Source of the DNA: Bacillota bacterium
GTDB lineage: Bacteria; Bacillota; Proteinivoracia; UBA4975
Reading direction: 5' to 3'
DNA: 64,000 nt
Assembly: GCA_012523545.1 (NCBI GenBank)
Contig: JAAYIH010000027.1
Location: 79,073-143,072 of the forward strand
The position numbers were made by a program, and so were the translations under genes. Shown here piece after piece: positions 9,242 through 19,484 of this stretch. Position 1 is the stretch's first letter. Each line of letters begins with the position of its first letter. Under the pieces are notes generated by a model. The model had not been told where the DNA came from. It made no database searches and was given only the letters and a program-made list of their open reading frames with translations.

Positions 9242-10618
9242 ATGCCTGGTACTAAAATGCCGCCCCCCTGGCGCATAAAAATGGTAGAACCCATAAAAAT
9301 GATTCCCCGGGAAGAACGGGAAAGGCTGCTGGAAGAGGCCGGTTACAACCTGTTTGCCTTGCCGTCGGAGGCGGTGTACATCGACCTGCTTACCGACAGC
9401 GGTACCTCTGCCATGAGCGACGCCCAATGGGGCGGCTTGATGCAGGGAGACGAAGCCTATGCCGGCAGCCGCAACTTCTACCACCTCCAGAGCACCGTGG
9501 AAGACATAATGGGATTCAAGTACGTAATCCCCACGCATCAGGGCCGGGGCGCCGAAAACATACTCTTTCAACACCTGATCAGGCCGGGACAATATGTCCT
9601 GGGCAATATGCATTTCGACACCACCAAGGCACACATTGAATGGAGACAGGGCCGGGCCGTCGACCTGGCCGCCGAGATTGCCCACGACACCCAGGCTTAC
9701 CATCCCTTTAAGGGGAATATAGACCTGGAGGCGCTGGAGGAATTTATTCAGCAAAAGGGACCGGATCAAATCGCTTTCATTCTCGTTACTGTTACCTGCA
9801 ACAGCGGCGGCGGTCAGCCCGTTTCCATGGCCAATATGCGCGGCGTGCGCGCAATTGCAGACCGCTATGGCCTCAAGGTCTTTATGGATGCAGCCCGTTT
9901 TGCCGAAAATGCCTGGTTTATCCGGCAGCGGGAAGAAGGCTACCGGGACAAAACCATCAAGGAAATTGTCCGGGAGATGTTCAGCTATGCCGACGGCTGC
10001 ACCATGAGCGCCAAAAAAGACGCCCTGGTCAACATCGGCGGCTTTGTGGGCCTGCGGGACGAAGAACTGTACAAGGAAGTTTCCCGCCTGGGCGTTGTCT
10101 TTGAAGGATTTCCCACGTACGGGGGGCTGGCCGGCCGGGACATGGAAGCCATGGCCCTGGGCCTGAAAGAAGTCATACAACCCGAATACCTGGCGTACCG
10201 CATTGGCCAGGTGGAGTACCTGGGCCAGCGCCTGCGCGAGGCGGGGATCCCCATTGTGGAACCGGTGGGCGGGCACGCCGTATTTGTCGATGCCCGCAAG
10301 TTTCTGCCCCACATCGAAAAAGAGAAGTTTCCGGCCCAGGCCCTGTGCATTGAGCTCTACCGGGAGGCCGGCATCAGAAGTGTCGAAGTCGGAGGAGTGC
10401 TGGCGGGCAGAGACCCCGAAACCGGGGAAAACCTGTACCCCAAACTGGATTTGCTGCGCCTCACCATCCCCCGCCGGGTGTATACCAACGAACACATGGA
10501 CGTCATCGCCGACGCCTTTATCGCCATCAAAAAGCGCCGGGACAGCATCCGGGGCGTCGCCTTTGTGGAAGAGCCCCCCATTCTGCGCCACTTTACGGCC
10601 AGGTTTAAACTAGTTTAA
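9242..10618 (+). CDS. tnaA: Tryptophanase (tryptophan indole-lyase), TPL/TnaA family
   Basis: [66 protein letters not shown] and IRSVEVG match the tryptophanase Asp/Val positions rather than the TPL Thr/Arg (MERG) positions. Confidence 0.82.
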   Translation: MPGTKMPPPWRIKMVEPIKMIPREERERLLEEAGYNLFALPSEAVYIDLLTDSGTSAMSDAQWGGLMQGDEAYAGSRNFYHLQSTVEDIMGFKYVIPTHQGRGAENILFQHLIRPGQYVLGNMHFDTTKAHIEWRQGRAVDLAAEIAHDTQAYHPFKGNIDLEALEEFIQQKGPDQIAFILVTVTCNSGGGQPVSMANMRGVRAIADRYGLKVFMDAARFAENAWFIRQREEGYRDKTIKEIVREMFSYADGCTMSAKKDALVNIGGFVGLRDEELYKEVSRLGVVFEGFPTYGGLAGRDMEAMALGLKEVIQPEYLAYRIGQVEYLGQRLREAGIPIVEPVGGHAVFVDARKFLPHIEKEKFPAQALCIELYREAGIRSVEVGGVLAGRDPETGENLYPKLDLLRLTIPRRVYTNEHMDVIADAFIAIKKRRDSIRGVAFVEEPPILRHFTARFKLV

Positions 10619-10638
10619 ATTTCAGGGAGGATAAGGAA

Positions 10639-11022
10639 ATGGACAAAACCGTCGTCAACACCGACAAAGCTCCTGCAGCCATCGGCCCGTATTCCCAGGC
10701 CATCCGGGCAGGCAACCTGCTCTTCACCTCCGGCCAGATCCCCATCGATCCCGCTACGGGAGAATTGGTCCGGGGCGATATCCAGGCCCAAACCAGACAG
10801 TGCATGGATAATATCAAGGCCATCCTGGAAGCGGCGGGTACCAGCCTGGAAAACTGCGTGAAATGCACCCTCTATATCAAGGACATGAACCAGTTTGCCC
10901 AAATTAACGAAGTGTACGGCCGGTACTTCGGCGCCAATCCCCCGGCCAGGGCCTGTGTGGAAGTGGCCCGCCTGCCCAGGGACGTCGACGTGGAAATCGA
11001 AGCCGTTGCCCTAATCGAATAA
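10639..11022 (+). CDS. ridA: RidA/YjgF enamine deaminase
   Basis: [59 protein letters not shown]. Confidence 0.93.
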   Translation: MDKTVVNTDKAPAAIGPYSQAIRAGNLLFTSGQIPIDPATGELVRGDIQAQTRQCMDNIKAILEAAGTSLENCVKCTLYIKDMNQFAQINEVYGRYFGANPPARACVEVARLPRDVDVEIEAVALIE

Positions 11023-11049
11023 AGGGCCGGCTTGCGCTAGGCGCAGCGC

Positions 11050-11715
11050 TTGGGGGTAATTGAGGTGCAACGATATTTTCAAGCCGTGGCGGATTTTGTG
11101 CAAAAATACATGGAGTCCACCCAACGGCCGGAACTGGGCGTGCGCCGGACCGCCGGCTTTCGCTGGCGTCACACATTGCGGGTGCTGGCGGCGGCCAGAG
11201 AGATTGGCAAAGCCGAAGGGGCCAATTTGGACATCGTAGAAATGGCCGCCCTCCTCCACGACGTGGCCAAGCTGGACCAGCGTTGCGACCAGGTGCATCA
11301 TGCTGTTTTGGGCAGCGAGATTGCCCGGGATTTCCTGCACCAACTGGGATTGTCCCCGGAAATGGTGGACCGAATCGCCGAGGCCGTTCGCTACCACTCC
11401 TTCGACACCCATTGCGACGGCCTGGCCCTGGAGACCCTGGTGCTGAAAGATGCCGACCGCCTGGACGAGGTGGGCGCCCTGGGCGTCATCGCCGCGGCTG
11501 TCCGGGCCGGCCGACAGGATATGGATTACAGACATTGCCTGGCGTACGGTCTTGAGGATTTGCAAAACCTGAAAGCGGTGCCCTTTTACACCGCCAGCGG
11601 CAGAAAAATCTTTGCGCAGCGTTTGCGCTTCATGGCTTCCTTTTGGGAACAGGCCCGGGCGGAGCTGGCCGGGGAAAAAATTTTCTCCGGCAAAAATGCG
11701 CCGGACGGCGCATAG
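11050..11715 (+). CDS. HD-domain phosphohydrolase
   Basis: RWRHTLRVLAAAREIGKAEGANLDIVEMAALLHDVAK, i.e. H...HD...D. Start codon uncertain (TTG 11050 or GTG 11065). Confidence 0.8.
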   Translation: MGVIEVQRYFQAVADFVQKYMESTQRPELGVRRTAGFRWRHTLRVLAAAREIGKAEGANLDIVEMAALLHDVAKLDQRCDQVHHAVLGSEIARDFLHQLGLSPEMVDRIAEAVRYHSFDTHCDGLALETLVLKDADRLDEVGALGVIAAAVRAGRQDMDYRHCLAYGLEDLQNLKAVPFYTASGRKIFAQRLRFMASFWEQARAELAGEKIFSGKNAPDGA

Positions 11716-11863
11716 CCCGGTTTGCCCCGGGGCATACTAGGGATGGCGGCAAGCGGAAGCTTTATTAAGCAGGCTGTAAAAGATCTGGAAGATCACAGCT
11801 GGGAGGAAAGTTCTGCTTGCCGCTTTCTTGTGCCTGACCAGAACCGGGGCGGACAAAAAATAT

Positions 11864-11892
11864 GCGGCAGAAACCGCTGTCTGCCGCTTTTT
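11864..11892 (+). terminator. Intrinsic terminator
   Basis: GCGGCAGA-8 nt-TCTGCCGC-TTTTT. Confidence 0.7.
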
Positions 11893-12000
11893 GCTGTACG
11901 CCTTGCCAAGTGCGGCATAATCTGTTTTCATTAAGATGTAAGCAAGCCCAGACTTTTTTCCCTTGACGGCGTCTGTACATAGAGCAGACGTTAAGGAGGG

Positions 12001-12573
12001 GTGGCATTGACCCAGGATACGGAACTTGTCCGGGCAATACTTGCGGGAAACGATGCTGCCTTTGCTCGCCTGGTTGAACTCTATCAGCAAAAGCTTTACA
12101 CTGTTGCCTACGGCGTAACGGGCAACAGCCAGGATGCCCTGGACGTGGTGCAGGACACCTTTATCAAGGCATGGTGCAACCTGGCGAGCTGGCGCAGCGA
12201 GGGGCCCCTCTCGGCGTGGCTTTGCCGCATCGCCACCAATCTGGCTTTGGACCATTTGCGCAAGCGCAAGCGGCTGGTGCCGGCGGAACAACTGGAGTGG
12301 AACCGGGCAGGGGCTGATGTGGAAGCGGAGGTCATTGAAGCCGAAACGGCGGCGGAGCTGAAACGCGCCGTGGATGCTCTGCCCGAAGCTTACCGCCTTT
12401 TGATTGTGTTGCGCCACAGCGGGAATTTTTCTTACCAGGAAATGGCCGATATGTTGGGCATTACTTTGAGCCAGGTGAAAAACAGGTTACATAGAGCGCG
12501 CAAGATGTTAAAAAAACGCCTCTGGGGGGGACAGGTCGATGGAGAAATGTCATCAGTGGCAGAGTCTCATTGA
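12001..12573 (+). CDS. ECF-type RNA polymerase sigma factor
   Basis: AFARLVELYQQKLYTVAYGVTGNSQDALDVVQDTFIKAW...SYQEMADMLGITLSQVKNRLHRARKML; GTG start after AAGGAGG. Confidence 0.88.
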   Translation: MALTQDTELVRAILAGNDAAFARLVELYQQKLYTVAYGVTGNSQDALDVVQDTFIKAWCNLASWRSEGPLSAWLCRIATNLALDHLRKRKRLVPAEQLEWNRAGADVEAEVIEAETAAELKRAVDALPEAYRLLIVLRHSGNFSYQEMADMLGITLSQVKNRLHRARKMLKKRLWGGQVDGEMSSVAESH

Positions 12574-13057
12574 GGCGGAGCTGGACGGAGAGCTGGCGGA
12601 CCGGGACAGGGAACTGCTGGCCCAACATATGGCCACTTGTGCCAGTTGCCGGGCGTATGACAGGGAGTCCCGGGCCCTGCAGGCTGCGTTGCGGGCTTTG
12701 CAGTTTACCCCTCCCGTCGATTTACGGGAGCCCGTTATGCGTGCCCTCCAGCGGCGCAGGAGGTGGCGCCGGGCGGGAATCGTCGCCGTCATCCTGACCG
12801 GGCTGTCCGGCACTCTTCCTGCCCTGGTCTGGGGACTGGCTTTGTTCCGGGCAGTTTGGCGCGGAATTGACTGGGCCTGGCTGCTCCGGCTTGCCACCAC
12901 CGTCGGCAAAGCCGTCCTGATTTTGGGCAAAGGATGGTCGGTGCTGATCCAAAGCTTCCCGGTGCAGTTTTGGCTGGGCCTGGTTGCGTTGACGGCATTT
13001 AATGTGGTCGTCTGGGCAGGATTCTTTGCCCGCGGGGCGGAGAGGGGGGCGCGTTGA
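12539..13057 (+). CDS. Anti-sigma factor with zinc-finger (zf-HC2) domain and transmembrane segments
   Basis: Overlaps the ECF gene by 35 bp; HMATCASCRAYD (HxxxCxxC), then hydrophobic helices. Confidence 0.78.
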   Translation: MEKCHQWQSLIEAELDGELADRDRELLAQHMATCASCRAYDRESRALQAALRALQFTPPVDLREPVMRALQRRRRWRRAGIVAVILTGLSGTLPALVWGLALFRAVWRGIDWAWLLRLATTVGKAVLILGKGWSVLIQSFPVQFWLGLVALTAFNVVVWAGFFARGAERGAR

Positions 13058-13180
13058 CATGCCGGCTCCCCGGTTGGCGGCGGCCTGGGCAAAGCCCGGG
13101 GAGCAAAGAACAGCCCCGGCAAGCGGGGAGGCCCGGACGCCCGGAGAAAACAAGCGCAGAATAAAGGAGGTACTTGGCTG

Positions 13181-14371
13181 ATGGGAGTTGTAAAAGTTCT
13201 GCCCGATATATGGCTGGTAGGGGCGGTGGACTGGGACATCCGGTCTTTTCACGGGCCCTCTTATTCCACCCACCGGGGGACCACTTATAACGCATACTTG
13301 ATAGTCGATGACAAGACCGCCCTGGTGGATACCGTCCTCGATTCTTTTGCCCCGGAACTGCTGGCAAATATTGAGCAGGTCTGCCCCGGCAAACTGGACT
13401 ATGTCATTGTCAACCACATCGAGCCGGACCATTCCGGCGCCCTGCCCCAGGTGATGGCGAGAAATCCCGACGCCATTGTGGTCTGTACAGCCAGAGCCCG
13501 GGAGGGGCTGGACAGCTACTACGGCGGCAACTGGCGTTACCACATAGTAAAGAGCGGGGACAGCATAGAATTGGGTCGCCACACCCTGCAGTTTATAGAA
13601 ACGCCGATGTTGCACTGGCCCGACAACATGGTTACATATGTGCCCCAGAAGAAGCTGCTGTTGTCCAATGACGCCTTTGGCCAGCATCTGGCCTGGTCCC
13701 ATCCCTTTGACGACGACAATGACCTGGACATAATCATGACCGAGGCCGCCAAGTATTACGCCAACATCCTTACCCCGTTCAGCCGCATCGTCGCCAAAAA
13801 GCTGGATGAAATCGCCAATCTGAACATAGAGATAGAAATGATTGCCCCGTCGCACGGCGTAATCTGGCGTCGGCACGGCGGGAAAATCCTCAGCGCCTAC
13901 TCCCGTTGGGCCGCCGCCGAAGCCAATCCCAGGGTGCTGGTGGTCTACGATACCATGTGGGGGAGCACCGAAAAAATGGCCCGGGCCGTGCTGGAAGGGG
14001 TGGCCCAGGCCGGAGTGCCCGCCAGGCTGTTCAAAGCCTCTGTCAGCGACCGCAACGATATCGTTGCCGAGTTGCTGGAGGCCAAAGGCATCCTCGTGGG
14101 TTCGCCCACCATTAACAACGGCATGCTGGTTCCCGTCGGCTCAGTGCTGGAAGAATTGCGGGCCCTGAAGCCGGCCGGCAAGCTGGGGGGCGCCTTTGGT
14201 TCCCACGGCTGGAGGGGCGGCGCCGTGGCGGGCATCGAAAAGTACTTGGCTGAGGCCGGCATCCAGCTGGTTGCGGATTCTTTGCAAATCAAATGGGCGC
14301 CCGGCCCCGAAGTGCTGGAGCAATGCCGCCGCTGGGGTGCGGAATTTGCAGCCAAAATAAAAGAACAATAA
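13181..14371 (+). CDS. Flavodiiron protein (metallo-beta-lactamase + flavodoxin; O2/NO reductase family)
   Basis: NHIEPDHSGALP diiron motif; C-terminal flavodoxin VLVVYDTMWGSTEKMA; GSPTINNGML. Confidence 0.9.
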   Translation: MGVVKVLPDIWLVGAVDWDIRSFHGPSYSTHRGTTYNAYLIVDDKTALVDTVLDSFAPELLANIEQVCPGKLDYVIVNHIEPDHSGALPQVMARNPDAIVVCTARAREGLDSYYGGNWRYHIVKSGDSIELGRHTLQFIETPMLHWPDNMVTYVPQKKLLLSNDAFGQHLAWSHPFDDDNDLDIIMTEAAKYYANILTPFSRIVAKKLDEIANLNIEIEMIAPSHGVIWRRHGGKILSAYSRWAAAEANPRVLVVYDTMWGSTEKMARAVLEGVAQAGVPARLFKASVSDRNDIVAELLEAKGILVGSPTINNGMLVPVGSVLEELRALKPAGKLGGAFGSHGWRGGAVAGIEKYLAEAGIQLVADSLQIKWAPGPEVLEQCRRWGAEFAAKIKEQ

Positions 14372-14395
14372 AGGCTCGACTGAGCCTTTATTTTA
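14370..14395. terminator. Intrinsic terminator between convergent genes
   Basis: AAAGGCTC-GACT-GAGCCTTT-ATTTT. Confidence 0.75.
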
Positions 14396-15595
14396 TATAT
14401 CTTCCCTTTCCAGGGGCAGGCTCATGCAGCGGGGGCCTCCCCGGCCCCGTACCAGTTCCGAACCCTCAATTTCAATAGTGTCAATGCCTGCCTTGCGCAG
14501 AGTCCTGTTGGTCAGCTCGTTGCGGTTATACACAATGACCTTGCCCGGGGCGACAGCCAGGGTGTTGGTGCTGTCGTTCCACTGCTCCCGGGCCGACTCA
14601 AAACTGGTGGAACCGCCCGAATAAATAATTTGCACGCTGTGCCCCAGGGCCTGTTCCAGCCCTTCTCTTATTGAGCCCAGCTGCTCGGCATGGACGGTGT
14701 TGCCCTTGCCTCTGGTGAGGCGGTACATATAGACCATGTCCCGGATGCCGGGGAAGAAGAGGAATTTGTCGTAATCGACCATGGTAAAGACGGTATCCAA
14801 ATGCATGTAGGCACGGGCAATGGGAATTTGCATGACCAGGATTTCTTTGAGCACCGGCCTTTCAATGAGCAGGCGTTGCGCCAGCGTCTCGATGGCTTGT
14901 TCGGTGGTGCGCTGACTGAGTCCCACCAGGATAGTGTCCCTGGTCAGAACCAGAACGTCGCCGCCCTCGATGCCACGGGGCATGGGTTCCACCGGCAGGA
15001 TATCCACGCCTTTAAAAAGCGGGTGATGGCGGATGGCGTACTTTAAAAAGAGGGGCTCTCTTTTGCGGGCATCGTTGAACATGGTGCTGACGATGATGCC
15101 GTCGTTGAGCATGATGCCGTGGTCGCGCATAAAGTACATGCTGGGCAGGGGAGGCAGATAAAAAGGGAAGCCCACAGGAATCAAGTCACTGAGGGTCAGG
15201 GTATCCTTCAAATCCCGCACTTTTATTTTGGCCAGTCCGCCCGTCAGCAGTTCCGCCGTCTCCCGGTGGGGCAGGTCCTGGAGGTAATCGGCCACAACCT
15301 GAAAGGTTTCCGGCGCCGCGATGTTGCTCAGCTGCAAGTGCTCGCGGATCAGCTGCCGCTTTAGTTGGGGATCTGCCATGATTTCGGTTACCAGGTCCTC
15401 GATATAGTACACCTGGGCGCCTGCCCGGGTCAGGGCTTTGGCGAACTCGTCGTGTTCCTGCCTGGCTCTTTCCAGCCACGGTATTTCATCAAAGAGCAGG
15501 TCTTCCATATAAGGGGGCAAAATATTTTCCAGCTCGGCGCCGGGCCGGTGGAGCAATACCTTTTTTAACGGGCCGATTTCCGATGTCACCCGCAT
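14393..15595 (-). CDS. arcA: Arginine deiminase
   Basis: ATG 15595 behind GAGGAGGG; SEIGPLKKVLLHRPGAELENILP, MYFMRDHGIMLNDGI, ARAYMHLDTVFTMVD, end RGRGGPRCMSLPLERED. Confidence 0.93.
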   Translation of the reverse strand: MRVTSEIGPLKKVLLHRPGAELENILPPYMEDLLFDEIPWLERARQEHDEFAKALTRAGAQVYYIEDLVTEIMADPQLKRQLIREHLQLSNIAAPETFQVVADYLQDLPHRETAELLTGGLAKIKVRDLKDTLTLSDLIPVGFPFYLPPLPSMYFMRDHGIMLNDGIIVSTMFNDARKREPLFLKYAIRHHPLFKGVDILPVEPMPRGIEGGDVLVLTRDTILVGLSQRTTEQAIETLAQRLLIERPVLKEILVMQIPIARAYMHLDTVFTMVDYDKFLFFPGIRDMVYMYRLTRGKGNTVHAEQLGSIREGLEQALGHSVQIIYSGGSTSFESAREQWNDSTNTLAVAPGKVIVYNRNELTNRTLRKAGIDTIEIEGSELVRGRGGPRCMSLPLEREDI

Positions 15596-15770
15596 GCAAT
15601 ATCCCTCCTCGCAGTCATGTTTAGTATCTTCTGTTTCCCCCCTAATATAGCACAGAACAGGAACAAAGTGCCAAGGGACAGGTTTGCGCCGGCAAACGCA
15701 ACAAAGGTATGGAGGAATTCCGCTATTTTGCTTATAATAATAGAAATATCGGCACGTCGGAGGAATGGCC

Positions 15771-16379
15771 ATGCAGAAACTCTTGTTCATAATTTCAGGG
15801 CCTTCGGGCGCCGGAAAAAACACCGCCATGAATTACATACGCAAGGTGTTTCCGGAGGTCAAGAAGGCAGTAACCTACACAACCCGCAAACCCCGTCCCC
15901 ATGAGACAGACGGCGTTGACTACCGGTTTGTGGGCGAGGAGGAGTTTTTTGCCAGGGTGGAACTGGGCGACATCCTGGAATACGAACAGGTATACAACGA
16001 CTACTACTACGGGTCGCCGGCAGACATTTTCACCGACGGCAGCATCAAGATTATGGAGATGGATTGGAAGGGGCACAGGACGTACCGGGAAGTGTATAAG
16101 GACGTGCGCATTGTATCCGTATTTCTCGTCCCTCCCTCGCTGGAAGAAATAAAAAAACGGATACTGAGCAGGTCGAAAGTTGACAACCTGGATTCGCGGA
16201 TGCGCAACGCTCTGGAGCAACTGGAACATGCCGGCGAGTACAGCTACGTCCTGGTCAACGACCGCAAGGAAAAGATGCTGGCCGAACTGGAAGCAATTGT
16301 CCGGGCAGAACTGTTAAAACTGCAGCGGCAGCGGAATCTGGCATTTGCCGAAGCGCTGATTAAGCAATATGGGGAATAA
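15771..16379 (+). CDS. Guanylate kinase-like P-loop kinase (variant Walker A)
   Basis: IISGPSGAGKNTAMNYIRKVFPEVKKAVTYTTRKPRPHETDGVDYRFV; guanylate kinase fold signature. Confidence 0.7.
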   Translation: MQKLLFIISGPSGAGKNTAMNYIRKVFPEVKKAVTYTTRKPRPHETDGVDYRFVGEEEFFARVELGDILEYEQVYNDYYYGSPADIFTDGSIKIMEMDWKGHRTYREVYKDVRIVSVFLVPPSLEEIKKRILSRSKVDNLDSRMRNALEQLEHAGEYSYVLVNDRKEKMLAELEAIVRAELLKLQRQRNLAFAEALIKQYGE

Positions 16380-16431
16380 TAGATTTAAGCTTCGCCGACA
16401 CGGCAATAACTGCGACAAGGAGTGACAGTAC

Positions 16432-17619
16432 ATGACTACCCAGGAATTGGTTGCCCTGACCGAACAGTATTGTGCCCCCAATTATCTGCCCCTGCCCATT
16501 GTCGTCGCCAAAGCGGAAGGGGTGTGGGTGGAAGATCCCGAAGGCAATCGTTACATGGATATGCTCAGCTCTTATTCAGCCCTCAACCAGGGACACCGGC
16601 ATCCCAGGATTATTCAGGCCGTCAAGGACCAGCTGGACAAGGTGACGCTTACTTCCCGGGCCTTTCACAACGACCGGCTGGGTCCCCTGTGCAAAAAGAT
16701 TGCCGAGCTGACGGGCAAGGAAAAGGTCCTGGTCATGAACACCGGCGCCGAGGCTGTGGAAACCGCCATCAAGGGCGCCCGCCGCTGGGCATATGCCGTC
16801 AAAAAAGTGCCGGACAACCAGGCGGAAATCATTGTTTGCCAGGGCAATTTCCACGGCCGGACCACCACAATAATTTCCTTTTCTTCCGATCCCGAATACC
16901 GCCGCGGCTTTGGTCCCCTTACCCCCGGTTTTAAAGAAATCCCCTACGGAGATGCCGCAGCGTTGCGCCGGGCCATTACCCCCAATACTGCTGCATTCCT
17001 GGTGGAGCCAATTCAGGGCGAGGCCGGCGTAGTGGTGCCTCCTGCCGGTTACCTGCAGGAAGCGGCCCAAATATGCCGGGAGCACAATGTGCTCCTCATT
17101 GCCGACGAAATTCAGACCGGTTTCGGCCGTACCGGCAAGCTCTTCTGCTGTGAATGGGAACAGGTGGAGCCCGATATGTACGTCCTGGGCAAGGCTTTGG
17201 GCGGTGGGGTTATTCCCGTATCGGCGGTGGCCGCCGACAGGGAAATAATTGACCTGTTCAACCCCGGTTCCCACGGCTCCACCTTTGGCGGCAATCCCCT
17301 GGGTTGCGCCTGCGCCCTGGCGGCCATCGACGTCATCCTGGAAGAAAAATTGGCGGAACGCTCGCTGGAACTGGGGCGGTACCTCATGGACGAACTGAAA
17401 AAGCTGGACCACCCTGCCATCACGGAAGTGCGGGGCAGGGGACTCTTTATTGGGGTTGTCCTCAACACAGCGGCCAGGCCCTTCTGCGAGCGGCTCAAGG
17501 CCGAAGGCGTTCTCTGCAAGGAGACTCACGAAAACGTCATCCGCTTCGCGCCTCCCCTGGTTATTACCAAAGAGGAGCTGGACTGGGCCCTGGCCAGGAT
17601 AAGGAAAGTGCTGGCCTGA
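16432..17619 (+). CDS. rocD: Ornithine aminotransferase (ornithine--oxo-acid transaminase)
   Basis: [55 protein letters not shown]. Confidence 0.9.
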   Translation: MTTQELVALTEQYCAPNYLPLPIVVAKAEGVWVEDPEGNRYMDMLSSYSALNQGHRHPRIIQAVKDQLDKVTLTSRAFHNDRLGPLCKKIAELTGKEKVLVMNTGAEAVETAIKGARRWAYAVKKVPDNQAEIIVCQGNFHGRTTTIISFSSDPEYRRGFGPLTPGFKEIPYGDAAALRRAITPNTAAFLVEPIQGEAGVVVPPAGYLQEAAQICREHNVLLIADEIQTGFGRTGKLFCCEWEQVEPDMYVLGKALGGGVIPVSAVAADREIIDLFNPGSHGSTFGGNPLGCACALAAIDVILEEKLAERSLELGRYLMDELKKLDHPAITEVRGRGLFIGVVLNTAARPFCERLKAEGVLCKETHENVIRFAPPLVITKEELDWALARIRKVLA

Positions 17620-17658
17620 GCGTTTTTGGGGCCAAGCGCAGAAAAGGAGTGATGAGCT

Positions 17659-18618
17659 TTGGCGAAAGTCTACGTCACCCGCCAATTGCCCCCGGGGGGC
17701 CTGGCCAAACTGGAGAAAGAACACCAGGTGGATGTAAACCCCCGGCAGCGCCCCCTGACCCGGGAAGAACTGCTGGAGACTGTCAGGCACTATGACGCCG
17801 TTATTTGCCTGCTCAGCGACACCATCGACGCCCGGGTCATAGAAGCCGCCAGGGGCCGGGTGCAGATCTTTGCCAATTACGCCGTGGGGTACGACAACAT
17901 AGACGTCGCCGCAGCCCAGGCGGCAGGCATATATGTCAGCAACACCCCGGGCGTGCTCACCGAAGCCACCGCAGATTTGGCGTGGGCGCTGATGTTGGCG
18001 GCGGCCCGCCACATCGTTGCCGCCCATAACTTTACCGTTGCCGGCAAGTTTAAGGGCTGGCATCCCACCGAATTCCTGGGGCGGGATTTCTGCGGCGCCA
18101 CCCTGGGCATAGTCGGCGCGGGCAGAATAGGACAAGCCACGGCGCGCAGGGCGCTGGGTTTCGGCATGAATATCCTCTACTACAACCGTTCCCCCAAGCC
18201 CCAATTTGAGGCTGAGTGCGGCGCCAAAAGGGTGGAACTGGAGGAACTGTTGCGGCAAAGCGATTTTGTATCGCTGCATTTGCCCCTGACGCCGCAGACC
18301 CGGGGCCTCCTGAACAAAGAGCGCCTGAAACTGCTCAAACCCTCGGCGATTATCGTCAATACCGCCAGGGGGGCGGTGCTGGACGAGGCTTATTTGGCGC
18401 ACATGCTTAAAACAGGCAGAATTGCCGGCGCCGGTTTGGATGTCTACGCCGAAGAACCCAAAATCCACCCCGACCTCATTGGCCTGGACAATGTCGTGTT
18501 GCTGCCCCACATCGGCAGCGCTTCTTGGCAGACGCGGCTGAAAATGGCAGAAATGGCGGCAGACAACGTCCTGGCAGTGCTGGCCGGCAAAGAGCCCCTG
18601 AACCCTGTCCGTCCATAG
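17659..18618 (+). CDS. Glyoxylate/hydroxypyruvate reductase-like D-2-hydroxyacid dehydrogenase (GyaR type)
   Basis: KVYVTRQLPPGGLAKLEKEHQVDV; LGIVGAGRIGQATARRALGFGMNILYYNR; NTARGAVLDE. Confidence 0.85.
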   Translation: MAKVYVTRQLPPGGLAKLEKEHQVDVNPRQRPLTREELLETVRHYDAVICLLSDTIDARVIEAARGRVQIFANYAVGYDNIDVAAAQAAGIYVSNTPGVLTEATADLAWALMLAAARHIVAAHNFTVAGKFKGWHPTEFLGRDFCGATLGIVGAGRIGQATARRALGFGMNILYYNRSPKPQFEAECGAKRVELEELLRQSDFVSLHLPLTPQTRGLLNKERLKLLKPSAIIVNTARGAVLDEAYLAHMLKTGRIAGAGLDVYAEEPKIHPDLIGLDNVVLLPHIGSASWQTRLKMAEMAADNVLAVLAGKEPLNPVRP

Positions 18619-18902
18619 GCACTTTGCCTCTTCGGCGTCCAATGCATAAGCAAACTTCCCCTGCCGGGCATATTCTGTAGCACGAAAACAGTTTCGGGCA
18701 GGGAGGGGAGAAGTGTGCCCAGGAAGACCAGACCTAAAAAAACCACCCAGAGAAAGATTAAAAGCGAAAAAACAAAGAAATAATGCCTCGGGGAAAGGCT
18801 TGCGTCAAGCGGCCTTTCTTTTTTGAAAAGAAAAAAGCCCAAAAAAAAAGGAATTTGCCTGTTAGTTGGCCAATTAAGAAAACAGCCTGTGTAGACGGGG
18901 TG

Positions 18903-19463
18903 ATGGCCGTGCGTGCCGGAAAAACCATGTGGTTAATTGATGCCGCTTACCTTTTTAACGCCCAGGAATCTGTGGGCGCTGAGTACAATTTCGACTACCT
19001 CAAATTGCGCCTGTACCTGGAGGAACGCGGTCCCATTGCCAGCGCGTGGTATTTTAACAGCACGCAAAATCCGCCCACCGACAACCAGAGCGGTTTCCAC
19101 GCCTGGTTGCAAACTCCCCTCCCCCATGGTCCCGGCCTCAACGTCTGTTTGTACAAGCTGAAATTCCGGGATTACGAATGTCCTTTTTGCCAGCGCAAGT
19201 TTACCCTGCAGGTGCAAAAGGGCGTGGATGTGGGGCTGGCGACCTTAATCGTGCGGGGTGCGGACCAGGAAGAGTACAACACCCTGATTCTGTCCTCGGG
19301 CGACGGCGACCTGAAGGACGCCCTGGCCCACGCACGGAACCAGTGCGGCAAGCGCATCGAGCTGTGCGTCTTTCGGTGGGGTGTATCGCCGGACCTGCTC
19401 AGCCTGGCGGACAAAATCTACTGGATCGACGATTTTGCCCGGCAGGTGGCCAAAAAGAGTTAA
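18903..19463 (+). CDS. NYN-domain (PIN-like) putative RNase with internal CxxC
   Basis: MWLIDAAYLFNAQ, KGVDVGLATLIV, ILSSGDGDLKDALAHAR typical of NYN; ECPFCQRKF. Confidence 0.75.
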   Translation: MAVRAGKTMWLIDAAYLFNAQESVGAEYNFDYLKLRLYLEERGPIASAWYFNSTQNPPTDNQSGFHAWLQTPLPHGPGLNVCLYKLKFRDYECPFCQRKFTLQVQKGVDVGLATLIVRGADQEEYNTLILSSGDGDLKDALAHARNQCGKRIELCVFRWGVSPDLLSLADKIYWIDDFARQVAKKS

Positions 19464-19484
19464 AGGGCCGGATTTCCCGGCCCT
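19464..19484. terminator. Terminator hairpin between convergent genes
   Basis: AGGGCCGG-atttc-CCGGCCCT. Confidence 0.55.

Noticed and set aside
11722-11934. 70-aa ORF downstream of the HD-domain gene
   Set aside because: Runs through an intrinsic terminator hairpin (11864-11892); no convincing RBS or homology.
16576-18642. 688-aa minus-strand ORF
   Set aside because: Antisense to rocD and the hydroxyacid dehydrogenase; low-complexity, no motif, no RBS.
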